Positions 24,750 through 33,333 of a DNA stretch of 64,000 nt are shown one piece after another (positions within the stretch are counted from its first letter, which is position 1; each line of letters opens with the position of its first letter). The stretch is from an uncultured Acidobacteriota bacterium. Its GTDB lineage: Bacteria > Acidobacteriota > Vicinamibacteria > Fen-336. The stretch lies in assembly GCA_902826455.1 (NCBI GenBank), contig CADEEV010000020.1:18721-82720 (forward strand). The letters run 5' to 3'. Below the pieces are notes generated by a model that saw nothing but the letters and a program-made list of their open reading frames with translations, searched no databases and was not told where the DNA came from. A program made the position numbers and the translations under genes.

Positions 24750-26372
24750 CTAGTTGCCGGCGTGGGCCGGCGTCCGATCCGGGATGATCTTCGGATCCAC
24801 GACCGGCGTCACGGGGATCTCGGCGGCCGGCGCCGGAGCCGCCGCATGGGCCACGTGGGCGTCGAACTTGCCGGGCTGGATCGTCTGCGCGAGGCGTTGC
24901 GCCGGCCCCTCGAGGAAGGCGAGCACCGGCTTCGGGTAGATGCCGATCCAGAAGCAGAGCACCACCAGCGGCACGAGCGTCGCGAGCTCGCGCGCGTTCA
25001 GGTCCTGGAGGTGCTCGTTCTCGGGGTTCGTCACCTTGCCCCAGAACACGCGCTGATAGAGCCACAGCAGGTACGCTGCGCCCAGGACGACGCCGGAGAC
25101 CGCCCAGTAGGCCCAGATCCTGTTGGCCGAGTAGGCCGCCATCAGGATCATGAACTCGCCGATGAAGCCGTTCAGGAGCGGCAGCCCCATCGAGGCGAGG
25201 AAGAAGATCAGCGTGAAGGTCGCGTAGACCGGCATCACGTGGGCGAGGCCGCCGTACTGCGCGATCTCCCGGGTGTGGCGGCGCTCGTAGATGAGGCCGA
25301 CCACCAGGAACAGCCCGCCCGTCGAGAGCCCGTGGTTCAGCATCTGCAGGACGCTGCCCTGCAAGCCCAGGGGATTGAGGGCGAACATGCCCAGCATGCA
25401 GAAGCCCAGGTGGCTGACCGAGGAGTAGGCGATCAGCTTCTTCATGTCCTTCTGGACGATGGTGACGAGCGCGGCGTACACGATGCCGATGATCGAGAGC
25501 GTGACCACCCACGGCACCGCGTCGAGTGTGGCCTGGGGCAGGATCGGCAGGGAGAAGCGCAGGAAGCCGTAGGTGCCCATCTTCAGGAGCACGCCGGCCA
25601 GGATCACCGAGCCCGCCGTGGGCGCCTCGACGTGGGCGTCGGGCAGCCAGGTGTGGAACGGGAACATCGGCACCTTGATGGCGAAGCCCAGGAAGAACGC
25701 CAGGAACACCCAGAACTGCAGGTCCGCCGGCACGCCCATCGTGTACCACTGCGTCACGTCGAAGGTGCCGCTGCGCTCGAGGCCCGGCAGCTTCATCGAG
25801 TGGAAGTAGAGCGCCAGGATGCCGAGCAGCATCACGACCGAGCCGACCAGGGTGTAGAGGAAGAACTTGATCGCCGCGTAGAGCCGGTTGGCGCCGCCCC
25901 AGATGCCGATCAGGAAGTACATCGGCACCAGCATCACTTCCCAGAACACGTAGAAGAGGAACATGTCGAGGGCGCAGAAGACGCCGAGCATTCCCACCTG
26001 GAGCAGCAGCAGGAACACGTAGTACTGGCGCACGCGCGTCGTGACGGAGGTCCACGACGACAGGATCGCGATCTCGCCGAGGAGCGTCGTGAGGAGGATC
26101 AGGAGCGCCGAGACGCCGTCGATGCCGAAGTGGTAGCTGATGCCGATGGCCGGGATCCACTCGCCCCTCTCGACGAACTGGAAGCCCGTGGCGCCGCGGT
26201 CGAACCAGAACCAGAGCGGCAGGCTCACGAGGAAGCCCAGGGTCCCGAACAGGTTCGCCGTCCAGCGCACGGCGTTGTCGTTGTTGCGGAACAGCGGCAA
26301 CAACAGCACCAGCGCGCCGACGAGCGGCGTGTAGGTGACGATCGAGAGGAGGTGTTCCCGGAGAAGATCCAT
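24750..26372 (-). CDS. nuoM: NADH-quinone oxidoreductase subunit M
   Basis: A 540-residue antiporter-like proton-pumping subunit of complex I with about 14 helices. Key charged residues are visible in their family contexts: Glu in VFWEVMLVPMYFLIG, Lys in GFAIKVPMFPFHTWLPDAH and Lys in VQKDMKKLIAYSSVSHLG. A C-terminal Ala/Pro-rich extension of about 50 residues follows the last helix. It lies 9 bp after nuoL, and its end faces the MacB-like permease. No nuoN follows, unlike in complete nuo operons. Confidence 0.96.
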   Translation of the reverse strand: MDLLREHLLSIVTYTPLVGALVLLLPLFRNNDNAVRWTANLFGTLGFLVSLPLWFWFDRGATGFQFVERGEWIPAIGISYHFGIDGVSALLILLTTLLGEIAILSSWTSVTTRVRQYYVFLLLLQVGMLGVFCALDMFLFYVFWEVMLVPMYFLIGIWGGANRLYAAIKFFLYTLVGSVVMLLGILALYFHSMKLPGLERSGTFDVTQWYTMGVPADLQFWVFLAFFLGFAIKVPMFPFHTWLPDAHVEAPTAGSVILAGVLLKMGTYGFLRFSLPILPQATLDAVPWVVTLSIIGIVYAALVTIVQKDMKKLIAYSSVSHLGFCMLGMFALNPLGLQGSVLQMLNHGLSTGGLFLVVGLIYERRHTREIAQYGGLAHVMPVYATFTLIFFLASMGLPLLNGFIGEFMILMAAYSANRIWAYWAVSGVVLGAAYLLWLYQRVFWGKVTNPENEHLQDLNARELATLVPLVVLCFWIGIYPKPVLAFLEGPAQRLAQTIQPGKFDAHVAHAAAPAPAAEIPVTPVVDPKIIPDRTPAHAGN

Positions 26373-26381
26373 GGACGCTCC

Positions 26382-28538
26382 TTAGTACGGAATCCAGCGA
26401 CCGAGGCCGATCAAGAGCAGCACGCCGATGATCATGGCCAGGGCGTAGTGCTGCACCAGGCCGTTCTGCACGGCGCGGAACACGTAGCTCAGGTTGTCGA
26501 GGAAGAAGGCGGGCAGGCGCGTCAGGCCTCCGTCCACGATCCAGCGATCCCACCAGTTCGAGAGGCGCGCCACCACGTCGCGGGTCAGGTACACGAGACC
26601 GTTGACGCCGAAGCCCGGCCGGACCTCGCCGCCGCCCCCGTCGATCACGTGGCGGTCGTTCTGGTAGAGCGCGTTGCCGCCGCCGAGGACGAGGCCGCGC
26701 ACGAACACGGCGCCGTACAGCTCGTCCACGTAGTACTTGTTCGTGAGCACGCGGTGAGCCCCCGCGAACGAGGCCTTGAGGGCTTCGGCGGCCTGCGGCT
26801 GCCACTGGTAGTTGCGGGTCGCGACGAAGATGCCGAGTGCGGCGATCGCGACGCTCGCCGCCATCAGCAGGTACTCCGTCGCATGCGCCGGGGCTGCGGC
26901 CGAGAACACCTCGCCGAGCGCATGGTGGGCGGGCTCGAAGACCGGCTCCGTGAAGTGCTCGAACCAGTTGCCGCCGCCCAGCGCCGCGGGCACGCCCAGG
27001 AAGCCGATGAACACCGAGCCGAAGGCCAGCACCATGAGCGGGATCGTCATCGACGCCGGGGACTCGTGGACGTGGTGCTCGACCTCGTGGCCACCGCGGA
27101 AGTGGCCGCCGAACGTCATCCAGTAGAGCCGGAACATGTAGAAAGCGGTCATGGCCGCGGCCACGAAGCCGACGGCCCAGACGATCTGCCCGTAGCCGCC
27201 GATCTTGAAGGCGGACCACAGGATCTCGTCCTTGGAGAAGAAGCCGGCCAGCGGCGGGATGCCGGCGATCGCGACGCAGCCGATCAGCATCGTGAAGTGC
27301 GTCTTCGGCATCTTCGACCGGAGCCCGCCCATCTTCGTCATGTCCTGCTCGCCCGACATGCCGTGGATCACGGAGCCGGAGCCGAGGAACAGCAGCGCCT
27401 TGAAGAACGCGTGGGTGGCGAGGTGGAAGACACCGGCCGCGAACGCGCCGACGCCGCAGGCCAGGAACATGTAGCCGAGCTGGCTCACGGTGGAATAGGC
27501 CAGCACCTTCTTGATGTCGGTCTGCACCAGGCCGATCGAGGCGGCGAAGATGGCCGTGAAGGCTCCCACGATCGCCACCACGAACATCGCGTTGGGGGCG
27601 TGGGAGTAGATGGCCGACGAGCGCGCGACCATGTAGACGCCCGCGGTAACCATGGTGGCGGCGTGGATCAGCGCCGAGACCGGCGTCGGGCCTTCCATTG
27701 CGTCGGGCAGCCACACGTAGAGCGGGAACTGCGCGCTCTTGCCGGTCGCGCCCACGAACAGGCACAGCGCGATGATCGTGAGCGTGCCGCCCCAGGCCGT
27801 CTCCACCGGCAGGTGCTGGGCGGCGGCGGTGACCGCGCGGAAGTCGAGGCTGCCGAACGTCACGAAGATGAGGAACATGCCGATCAGGAAGCCGGCGTCT
27901 CCGATGCGGTTCACGATGAACGCCTTCTTGCCGGCGTCCGCGGCGCTCTGCTTGTGGAACCAGAAGCCGATCAACAGGTAGGAGCAGAGACCGACGCCTT
28001 CCCAGCCCACGAAGAGCACCGCGTAATTCGCGCCGAGAACCAGCGTGAGCATCGCGAACATGAACAGGTTCAGGTACGACATGTAGCGCGCGTAGCCCGG
28101 GTCGTGGGACATGTAGCCGGTCGAGTAGACGTGGATCAGGAAACCCACGAACGTCACGACCAGCACCATCACGGACGAGAGCGGGTCGACCTGGTACGCC
28201 CAGTCGATCGAGAACGGCGTCGACCCGGCGGCGCCGTGGAGCAGCGTCTCGGCGCGTCCGCCCGGCAGCCACGTCCACAGCGTCTCGACGAGGGTGTGGT
28301 CGGGGAGCGCGTGGGCCTTGAGGACCGCGGCGACCGCGACCACGAAGGACGCGAGTACGCTGCCGCAGGCCACGAGGCCGATGATCGGCGACGGCGCGGT
28401 GTGCCCGTGCCCGCCGCCATGCCCATGGCCGTCGCCCTGGGCCGGTGCGTGCCTGGTGAGCACGCGCACGCCCACGATGAAATTGAAAAGGAAGCCGAGG
28501 AGCGGGAAGAGCGGTATGAGGCCGAGGAACGGGCTCAT
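26382..28538 (-). CDS. nuoL: NADH-quinone oxidoreductase subunit L
   Basis: The distal proton-pumping subunit of complex I, 718 residues, longer than the roughly 610 of E. coli. Typical elements include YMSHDPGYARYMSYLNLFMF, VGWEGVGLCSYLLIGFWF, GKSAQFPLYVWLPDAMEGPT with its Lys, and the lateral-helix region towards the C-terminus. A His/Gly-rich insertion (GHGHGGGHGH, residues about 37-46) lies in the first periplasmic or cytosolic loop, and a further His-rich loop (EVEHHVHE) occurs later. The ATG at 28538 has an AGGAG element about 12 bases upstream. It is the first gene of a two-gene unit with its own promoter. No nuoK precedes it. Confidence 0.95.
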   Translation of the reverse strand: MSPFLGLIPLFPLLGFLFNFIVGVRVLTRHAPAQGDGHGHGGGHGHTAPSPIIGLVACGSVLASFVVAVAAVLKAHALPDHTLVETLWTWLPGGRAETLLHGAAGSTPFSIDWAYQVDPLSSVMVLVVTFVGFLIHVYSTGYMSHDPGYARYMSYLNLFMFAMLTLVLGANYAVLFVGWEGVGLCSYLLIGFWFHKQSAADAGKKAFIVNRIGDAGFLIGMFLIFVTFGSLDFRAVTAAAQHLPVETAWGGTLTIIALCLFVGATGKSAQFPLYVWLPDAMEGPTPVSALIHAATMVTAGVYMVARSSAIYSHAPNAMFVVAIVGAFTAIFAASIGLVQTDIKKVLAYSTVSQLGYMFLACGVGAFAAGVFHLATHAFFKALLFLGSGSVIHGMSGEQDMTKMGGLRSKMPKTHFTMLIGCVAIAGIPPLAGFFSKDEILWSAFKIGGYGQIVWAVGFVAAAMTAFYMFRLYWMTFGGHFRGGHEVEHHVHESPASMTIPLMVLAFGSVFIGFLGVPAALGGGNWFEHFTEPVFEPAHHALGEVFSAAAPAHATEYLLMAASVAIAALGIFVATRNYQWQPQAAEALKASFAGAHRVLTNKYYVDELYGAVFVRGLVLGGGNALYQNDRHVIDGGGGEVRPGFGVNGLVYLTRDVVARLSNWWDRWIVDGGLTRLPAFFLDNLSYVFRAVQNGLVQHYALAMIIGVLLLIGLGRWIPY

Positions 28539-28578
28539 GCGCGAAGGGGGCTCCTACTGGAAGAAGTTTTGCCCGGCG

Positions 28579-28607
28579 ATCTTAGGGGAGCCTCCGAAAC
28601 CCGTCAA
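28579..28607 (-). promoter_or_regulatory. Strong sigma-70-type promoter for nuoLM
   Basis: The minus strand reads TTGACG, 17 bases, TAAGAT, with 5 of 6 matches in the -35 hexamer, 4 to 5 of 6 in the -10 hexamer and optimal spacing. It sits in the 83-bp gap between the MoaB/MogA gene and nuoL and gives a leader of about 35 bases that contains AGGAG. Confidence 0.68.
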
Positions 28608-28621
28608 GCCGGGAACTGGCG

Positions 28622-29095
28622 CTAGCGATGCTCCGTCCGCCCGGCAGCGATGTCCAAGGCGTGGGGCAGGATGGGCAACAGGGCCGTGAGCCCCTCGACG
28701 ACGCCCTTGGGGCTGCCCGGCAGGTTCACGACGAGGCACTCGCCGATGAGGCCGGCGCGGCCGCGCGAGAGGATCGCGCGTGGGGTCTGGGCGAGCCCGC
28801 GTGCCCTGAGGAGCTCCGGGATCCCCGGGACCTCGCGATCGAGGACGTCGCCCGTGGCTTCCGGGGTGACGTCGCGCGGGGACAAGCCGGTGCCGCCGGT
28901 CGTGACGATGAGCTGCGACGTTCCGGCGGCATCCCGCAGCCGCGCCGCGATGAGCGGGCGCTCGTCGGCGACGACGAGAGGGCCGGCCACCTCGAAGCCC
29001 CCCGCAGCCAGCAGCCGACAGGCCTCGGGGCCCGAAAGATCGGCGCGCTCGCCGCGCGCGACGCCGTCGCTGACCGTCAAGACCGTCGCCTTCAC
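28622..29095 (-). CDS. MoaB/MogA-family molybdopterin adenylyltransferase-like protein
   Basis: A 157-residue cytosolic protein of the MoCF-binding family. The core motif [16 protein letters not shown] is visible in the middle, followed by IPELLR and, near the C-terminus, NLPGSPKG. Such proteins adenylate molybdopterin before molybdenum insertion. The GTG at 29095 is used because a GGGAG ribosome binding site lies 10 bases before it and the homology begins at [11 protein letters not shown]. No other molybdenum cofactor genes are in the window. It is transcribed toward nuoL and divergent from the VWFA genes. Confidence 0.88.
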   Translation of the reverse strand: MKATVLTVSDGVARGERADLSGPEACRLLAAGGFEVAGPLVVADERPLIAARLRDAAGTSQLIVTTGGTGLSPRDVTPEATGDVLDREVPGIPELLRARGLAQTPRAILSRGRAGLIGECLVVNLPGSPKGVVEGLTALLPILPHALDIAAGRTEHR

Positions 29096-29126
29096 GGGGC
29101 CGATTCTCCCATGATAGGGTGGGTTG

Positions 29127-29978
29127 ATGACGCACCTGCTCGCCGCGCTCCTGCTGCTCCAGGCCGCCAGCCCCGCCCCCGCCGAGATCCGCACCATCAC
29201 CGTCTCGATCACGGACGCCGAGGGCCGCGCCCCCGACAGCCTCACGCCGGAGGAGGTGGCGGTCCTCGAGAACGGCGTCGCCCGCGAGATCTCGAGCGTC
29301 GAGCGCGACACGCGTCCGCTCTCGGTGGCGATCCTCATCGACTCCAGCGAAGAGATCCAGTCCGTCTACCGTCTCTACCTGATCGACGCCGTGAGCAGCC
29401 TGATCGCGAAGCTCCCCGACGGGGCTCACTACAGCCTCTGGACGACGGGTGACCGGCCGCGGAAGATCGTCGACATCACCGACGACAAGGGCGCGGCGGT
29501 GAAGGCCCTCCAGCGCGTGGTCCCTGCCGGCGGCAATACCATGCTCGACGCCCTCGTTGAGGCGTCCAAGGAGCTCAAGAAGCGCGAGGGCGAGCGCACG
29601 GCGGTCTTCGTGATCACGGCCCGCACCATCGACTTCAGCAACCGCGATCGCTACCGGGCCGTGGACGAGGCGTCGAAGAACGCCGACCTCTTCCTGTTCG
29701 TGGCCTTCGAGGAGGGCACCGCGCCCTTCGAGAGCCGCACGGACTACGACTACGTCATCGACAAGCTCGCGAAGCTCTCGGGGGGCCGGTTCGAGCGGCC
29801 CATCTCGGCCCTGGGGGCCAAGACCGCCGTGCTCAAGGTGGGCGCCGACCTGCAGAGCCCCTGGCGCGTCCGCTACGCCACCCTGCCCGAGATCAAGGAA
29901 CGGCGCATCGAGGTCCAGATCTCCCGGCCCGGTCTCAAGGTCCGCGTCGGACCCAACCGGACGACCTCGGGATCCTAG
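29127..29978 (+). CDS. VWFA-related acidobacterial-type secreted protein, degenerate MIDAS
   Basis: A 283-residue exported protein with a short signal peptide ([19 protein letters not shown]). A beta-rich N-terminal part ([14 protein letters not shown], then [10 protein letters not shown]) leads into a von Willebrand A fold starting at [11 protein letters not shown] near residue 72. The metal-ion site motif should read DxSxS but here is D-S-S-E-E, so the second Ser is lost and metal binding is doubtful. The architecture matches the acidobacterial VWFA-related family, whose function is unknown. The ATG at 29127 follows GGGTGGG. It is 4 bp upstream of a paralogue with an intact site. Confidence 0.85.
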   Translation: MTHLLAALLLLQAASPAPAEIRTITVSITDAEGRAPDSLTPEEVAVLENGVAREISSVERDTRPLSVAILIDSSEEIQSVYRLYLIDAVSSLIAKLPDGAHYSLWTTGDRPRKIVDITDDKGAAVKALQRVVPAGGNTMLDALVEASKELKKREGERTAVFVITARTIDFSNRDRYRAVDEASKNADLFLFVAFEEGTAPFESRTDYDYVIDKLAKLSGGRFERPISALGAKTAVLKVGADLQSPWRVRYATLPEIKERRIEVQISRPGLKVRVGPNRTTSGS

Positions 29979-29982
29979 GTTC

Positions 29983-30909
29983 ATGCTGCGCCGCGCGGCT
30001 CCTGCCGTCCTCGTCGGTTCGCTCGCGCTGCTCACGAGCGCCCAGACGCCGACCCAGCGCACCCCGACCTTCGAGGTGGGGATCGAGGTCATCAACCTCA
30101 ACGTCTCGGTGACCGACGGCCGCGGCCGCTACGTCACCGACCTCGTCGAGAAGGACTTCGCGGTCTACGAGGACGGGGTGCGCCAGGAGCTCTCGTTGTT
30201 CACCCACGAGAACCTGCCGATCTCCCTGGCGTTGCTGATCGACGGGTCGGCGTCCATGGACGAGAAGCTGCCCACGGCCCAGGCCGCCGCGGCCCGTTTC
30301 GTGAAGACGCTGCGCCCCCAGGACCTCGCCCAGATCGTCCTCTTCAACGATCGGGCCCAGGTCCTCCAGGACTACACGGCGGACCAGACGCTCCTCGATG
30401 CCGCCATCCACCGGACCGCCGCCGCCGGCCCCACGGCCCTCCACAACGCCCTCTACGTCACGCTCAAGGACCTGCAGAAGCAGAAGAAGGCGGGCGAGCT
30501 GCGGCGGCGCGCCGTGGTGCTCCTCTCCGACGGCGAGGACACGGCGTCGCTCGTGTCCGACGACCAGGTGCTCGATCTCGCCCGCAAGACCGAGATCAAC
30601 ATCTACGCGATCAGCCTCCGGCCGAGCCACGCCGCAGATCGCGACCGTCAGGCGTTCAGCCAGGCCGCGCACCTGCTCACGGCACTCACCCGTGAGACCG
30701 GAGGCCAGGTCCACTTCCCGTCGTCGCTCTCGGAGCTCGATGCCGTCTACGACCGCATCGCCGAGGAGCTGCGCACCCAGTACAACCTGGGCTACGTCTC
30801 GGCCAACACCCGCAAGGACGGCAAGTGGCGCCGCATCGTGGTCCGGACGCCGGCGCGCGAGGACCTGCAGATCCGCCACAAGCTCGGCTACTTCGCGGCC
30901 CCGAGCTAG
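29983..30909 (+). CDS. VWFA-related acidobacterial-type secreted protein
   Basis: A 308-residue exported protein, paralogous to the preceding gene. The signal peptide spans about residues 1-20 (LVGSLALLTSAQ). The N-terminal beta domain contains VTDLVEKDFAVYEDG, a family hallmark. The VWA domain begins at LALLIDGSASMDEK with an intact DxSxS site. A later acidic segment (LLSDGEDTAS) supplies the second metal-site Asp. The C-terminus ends in the family's QYNLGYVSAN and KLGYFAA elements. These proteins are abundant in Acidobacteriota and probably act at the cell surface or in the periplasm; the ligand is unknown. Confidence 0.92.
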   Translation: MLRRAAPAVLVGSLALLTSAQTPTQRTPTFEVGIEVINLNVSVTDGRGRYVTDLVEKDFAVYEDGVRQELSLFTHENLPISLALLIDGSASMDEKLPTAQAAAARFVKTLRPQDLAQIVLFNDRAQVLQDYTADQTLLDAAIHRTAAAGPTALHNALYVTLKDLQKQKKAGELRRRAVVLLSDGEDTASLVSDDQVLDLARKTEINIYAISLRPSHAADRDRQAFSQAAHLLTALTRETGGQVHFPSSLSELDAVYDRIAEELRTQYNLGYVSANTRKDGKWRRIVVRTPAREDLQIRHKLGYFAAPS

Positions 30910-30915
30910 GGCGGC

Positions 30916-31497
30916 TCAGGCCTTCCGGCAGCGATACACGAAGGCCGGGGGCACGTTGCCCCAGACGATCCGCGTCGTCTCCACCGTCGCGAATCCTTGC
31001 CTGAGCATCCTGCGGAAGCGGCGGCCGGGGGGCAGCCACGCCGCCGGGATGTAGGCGAAGGTGGCGAACATCCCGCCGGGCCGAAGCGCGCCGAGCACCG
31101 CAGCGAGCAGGGTCTGCTGCAGCTCGCGGCTGAAGCTCGCCCACGGCAGTCCCGAGAGGATCGAATCGGCGGCGCCGCGACCCTCGGCCTTCAGGTGGTC
31201 GGCGATGCGCTCGGCCGAATCGTTGACGATGCGGACGCCGGAGATCGTTCCGTCGAGCTCCCGCGCCAGCCGGCCGTCGATCTCGAAGGCCAGGGCCACC
31301 GTCCCGGGTCGCACGCGCTCCCCGATCAGGCGGGTGAAGACGCCGGTCCCTGCGCCGAGCTCGACCACCGTGTCGGCGGCCTCGAGGCCCATCTCGGCCG
31401 TCATCAGCTCCGCGAGCTCCCGCGAACTGGGAGCGATCGCGCCGGTGCGCCCCGGACGGCGCACGAAGGCGCCCAGGAGACGGCTATGCTCGCTCAT
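30916..31497 (-). CDS. PmtA-like SAM-dependent methyltransferase
   Basis: A 193-residue cytosolic class I methyltransferase. The N-terminal RRPGRTGAIAPSSRELAELM is typical of phospholipid N-methyltransferase-like proteins and related rRNA adenine dimethylase-like folds. Motif I is VVELGAGTGVFTRLI (residues 44-58), and the acidic strand end is FEID. A Gly-Leu-Pro-Trp-Ala segment (SGLPWASF) occupies the post-motif position. It may methylate phosphatidylethanolamine, but the substrate is not proven. It is convergent with the VWFA gene and 6 bp from it. Its 5' side faces the terminator of the Tyr-rich gene. Confidence 0.82.
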   Translation of the reverse strand: MSEHSRLLGAFVRRPGRTGAIAPSSRELAELMTAEMGLEAADTVVELGAGTGVFTRLIGERVRPGTVALAFEIDGRLARELDGTISGVRIVNDSAERIADHLKAEGRGAADSILSGLPWASFSRELQQTLLAAVLGALRPGGMFATFAYIPAAWLPPGRRFRRMLRQGFATVETTRIVWGNVPPAFVYRCRKA

Positions 31498-31547
31498 CGC
31501 AGCGCGGAATCATGCCACACGCCGCGCGCCTCCCTGGCGATGCCCGG

Positions 31548-31592
31548 AAAAAACGAACCCGCCGGTCCCTCGTGCTGCCGAGGGCCGGCGGG
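31548..31592 (-). terminator. Rho-independent terminator of the Tyr-rich gene
   Basis: On the minus strand a stem of CCCGCCGG and CCCTCG pairs with CGAGGG and CCGGCGGG (one bulged base, six-base loop). It is followed by TTCGTTTTTT. It lies 28 bp after the stop codon of the Tyr/Pro-rich protein gene and before the methyltransferase gene. Confidence 0.85.
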
Positions 31593-31619
31593 AGCTTGCG
31601 GATCCGAACGCTCGAGCTG

Positions 31620-31982
31620 TTACCAGCCGAGTCCGATCGAAACGTGGACGCCCGGACGCACCGGACGATACGCCGGCCGGTAGTACGGCCGCGGGGCGTA
31701 GTAGACCGGCTCCGGCGGGTAGTAGTAGACCGGGGGCGCCGAGTAGTAGTAGCTCACGCCGTACGACGGTCGATTGGACGAGTAGTAGTACCCGGAGCTC
31801 TGGCGATAGGGCGCTCGGTACGAGGGCCGGTAGGCCGGCCGGTACGACGAGCGATACGAGGGTCGGTAGGACTGGTAGGAGTGGCCGCACGAGCGAGAGT
31901 GGCGGTGGCTGTCGGCCGCGGCTGGCAGCGCCAGGGCCGAGAGGCTGAGCAGTACCGCCGGCAAGAGGGTTCGTACCTTCAT
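31620..31982 (-). CDS. Small secreted Tyr/Pro/Arg/Ser-rich repetitive protein
   Basis: A 120-residue protein of unknown function. The signal peptide (about 1-24, LSLSALALPAAADS) is followed by a short His/Cys segment (HRHSRSCGHSY). Degenerate repeats of SYRPxYR type, then YYY-rich blocks (GVSYYYSAPPVYYYPPEPVYY), run to a hydrophobic end (GVHVSIGLGW). Tyr makes up roughly a quarter of the mature chain. The ribosome binding site GGAGGTGA is ideal. It has its own promoter and a strong terminator, suggesting high expression as a monocistronic unit behind the ECF sigma operon. A structural cell-surface or matrix role is speculation. Confidence 0.85.
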   Translation of the reverse strand: MKVRTLLPAVLLSLSALALPAAADSHRHSRSCGHSYQSYRPSYRSSYRPAYRPSYRAPYRQSSGYYYSSNRPSYGVSYYYSAPPVYYYPPEPVYYAPRPYYRPAYRPVRPGVHVSIGLGW

Positions 31983-32020
31983 GTGTGTCACCTCCGTCTG
32001 AAGGGTGCTTTGCAAGCAGC

Positions 32021-32049
32021 ATTCCAAGAGACTTGCTGTTGCGTGCCAA
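32021..32049 (-). promoter_or_regulatory. Sigma-70-type promoter of the Tyr-rich gene
   Basis: The minus strand reads TTGGCA, 17 bases, TGGAAT, about 39 bp before the start codon. Five of six and four of six positions match the consensus, with optimal spacing. Confidence 0.5.
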
Positions 32050-32095
32050 CGGTTTACGGAGGAGCCGGCCCCAGGGGTCTGTCGTCCGGCGAGGA

Positions 32096-32488
32096 CTATT
32101 CGAGCCAGACGCGGACGCTCTGCTCGTCGTCCTCGATCTCGACAAGGCTCTGCCCGCCCTCGAGGGTGTTCAGCACCTCGGAGAGCTTGATCCCACAATA
32201 GGCTTCCTTGTGCTCGCGCCGGCAGCCACTCCCGAAGGACATCGGCAGCCCGTCGCCGACCGCCCTGACGAAGGCGAGGGGGACGCTGACCCTCACGCGC
32301 CCCTTCTTCTCGCCCTTCGGGTCGACGCGGACTCGAAGCCACTTCGGGGGCGTCGCGACTGCCGTCGGCGTCGCGACGGGCGCCGATTCCGAAACCGCCT
32401 TCCGGATCAGGGCGAGGTCGTCCTCGGCCCTCGCGCCTCCAGAGGCGGCGACGGCCATCGGAACGAGAAGCCAGGCTGCGTACCGCAT
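32096..32488 (-). CDS. Small secreted protein with the sigma-operon C-terminal domain
   Basis: A 130-residue exported protein of unknown function, the last gene of the ECF sigma operon. The signal peptide spans about 1-21 (AVAASGGARA). After a Thr/Ala/Pro-rich linker, residues 48-130 form a domain that begins PKWLRVRVDPKGEKKGRVRV, continues with SVPLAFVRAV and ends LVEIEDDEQSVRVWLE. The same pattern ends the next upstream protein and the operon's lipoprotein. Two Cys (GCRREHKEAYCG) are specific to this copy and could form a disulfide. The ATG follows AGGGGGA and lies 8 bp after the preceding stop. Confidence 0.82.
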   Translation of the reverse strand: MRYAAWLLVPMAVAASGGARAEDDLALIRKAVSESAPVATPTAVATPPKWLRVRVDPKGEKKGRVRVSVPLAFVRAVGDGLPMSFGSGCRREHKEAYCGIKLSEVLNTLEGGQSLVEIEDDEQSVRVWLE

Positions 32489-32496
32489 GAATCCCC

Positions 32497-33333
32497 CTAT
32501 TCGATCCAGATCTGGACCGACTCGCCGTCCTCACCCTCGATGGTGAGGATCTCCATCTTGGGCAGACCCTTCAGGCGGTCCCAGAAGTTGTCGGCGTCGT
32601 AACCCTTGAGCGTCAGCTCTTTCTTGACCTCGTCGGGCAGGCTCTTGAACACGATCTCGGCGAGGCTCACGGGAACGTTGATCGAGACCTTCGTCTTGTC
32701 CTTGCTGCCCTTCTCGAAGACGCGGACCTTGAGCCAGGAGCCCGGCGCGTGGGCGCTCGCCGTCCGCACAGGCGGCGGGGCGTTGGCCAGGGCCTGGGGA
32801 TCGATGCGCAGCAGCAGGATCTTGGCCCGATCGACGAGGTCGGCGTCCTTCTCCTCGGCCACGATCTTCTTGAGGACGGGCACGGCCGGACGTGCGTTCA
32901 CGCCGCCGAGGCCGCCCATCTGGAACGCGGCGTAGTAACGCACCGTGCGCGAGCTGTCCGCGAGACCGTCCCTGAGGACGGAGAGTGGCTGCACGTTGCC
33001 GCCCTTCACCAGCCGCGCCGCGAGGCCGACGCGGCTCGTGCGCGCCTCTTCGGCGAGGGCCCGGTCGGCAGGCCGCCGCGCCAGGTAGTCCCCGTACTCC
33101 TTGAAGGCCCGGGCGTCCTCCTTGAGGTTCTCGCTGCAACGCGCCACCCAGTAGCCCGCGGCCTCGGACTCGGGTCCACCCGAAGCGAGGATGCCCTGCC
33201 ACGCGCTCCGGGCCTCGACGTACTTGCGGTCGAAGACCAGCGCCTTTGCGCTCTTGAGCCGCTCGCTGTCCTGGGCCTGCACGGTTCCTGCGCAGGCGAG
33301 CAGAGCCATCGCGAGCCAGGCCGAGCGCTTCAT
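32497..33333 (-). CDS. Secreted TPR/HEAT-like protein with the sigma-operon C-terminal domain
   Basis: A 278-residue exported protein. The signal peptide spans about 1-20 (ALLACAGTVQA). Residues 22-100 look like TPR or helical hairpins (KALVFDRKYVEARSAW, ENLKEDARAFKEYGDYLA). Residues 110-185 resemble HEAT-type repeats (SRTVRYYAAFQMGGLGGV). The C-terminal domain (about 200-278) starts GSWLKVRVFEKG, continues VSINVPVSLAEIVFKSLP, and ends ILTIEGEDGESVQIWIE. The domain is shared with two other proteins of this operon. The ATG at 33333 overlaps the anti-sigma stop by 4 bp. A role in sensing for the anti-sigma factor is inferred only from context. Confidence 0.83.
   Translation of the reverse strand: MKRSAWLAMALLACAGTVQAQDSERLKSAKALVFDRKYVEARSAWQGILASGGPESEAAGYWVARCSENLKEDARAFKEYGDYLARRPADRALAEEARTSRVGLAARLVKGGNVQPLSVLRDGLADSSRTVRYYAAFQMGGLGGVNARPAVPVLKKIVAEEKDADLVDRAKILLLRIDPQALANAPPPVRTASAHAPGSWLKVRVFEKGSKDKTKVSINVPVSLAEIVFKSLPDEVKKELTLKGYDADNFWDRLKGLPKMEILTIEGEDGESVQIWIE

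Noticed and set aside
24762..28625. A very long open frame on the plus strand opposite nuoM and nuoL
   Set aside because: Its translation is a His/Glu/Arg/Asp-rich string without domain pattern, as expected opposite high-GC membrane protein genes, and both real genes are certain.
32035..32049. TGGCACG resembling a sigma-54 -24 box before the Tyr-rich gene
   Set aside because: The -12 GC falls one base off the required spacing, and the same bases form part of a well-spaced sigma-70 pair.
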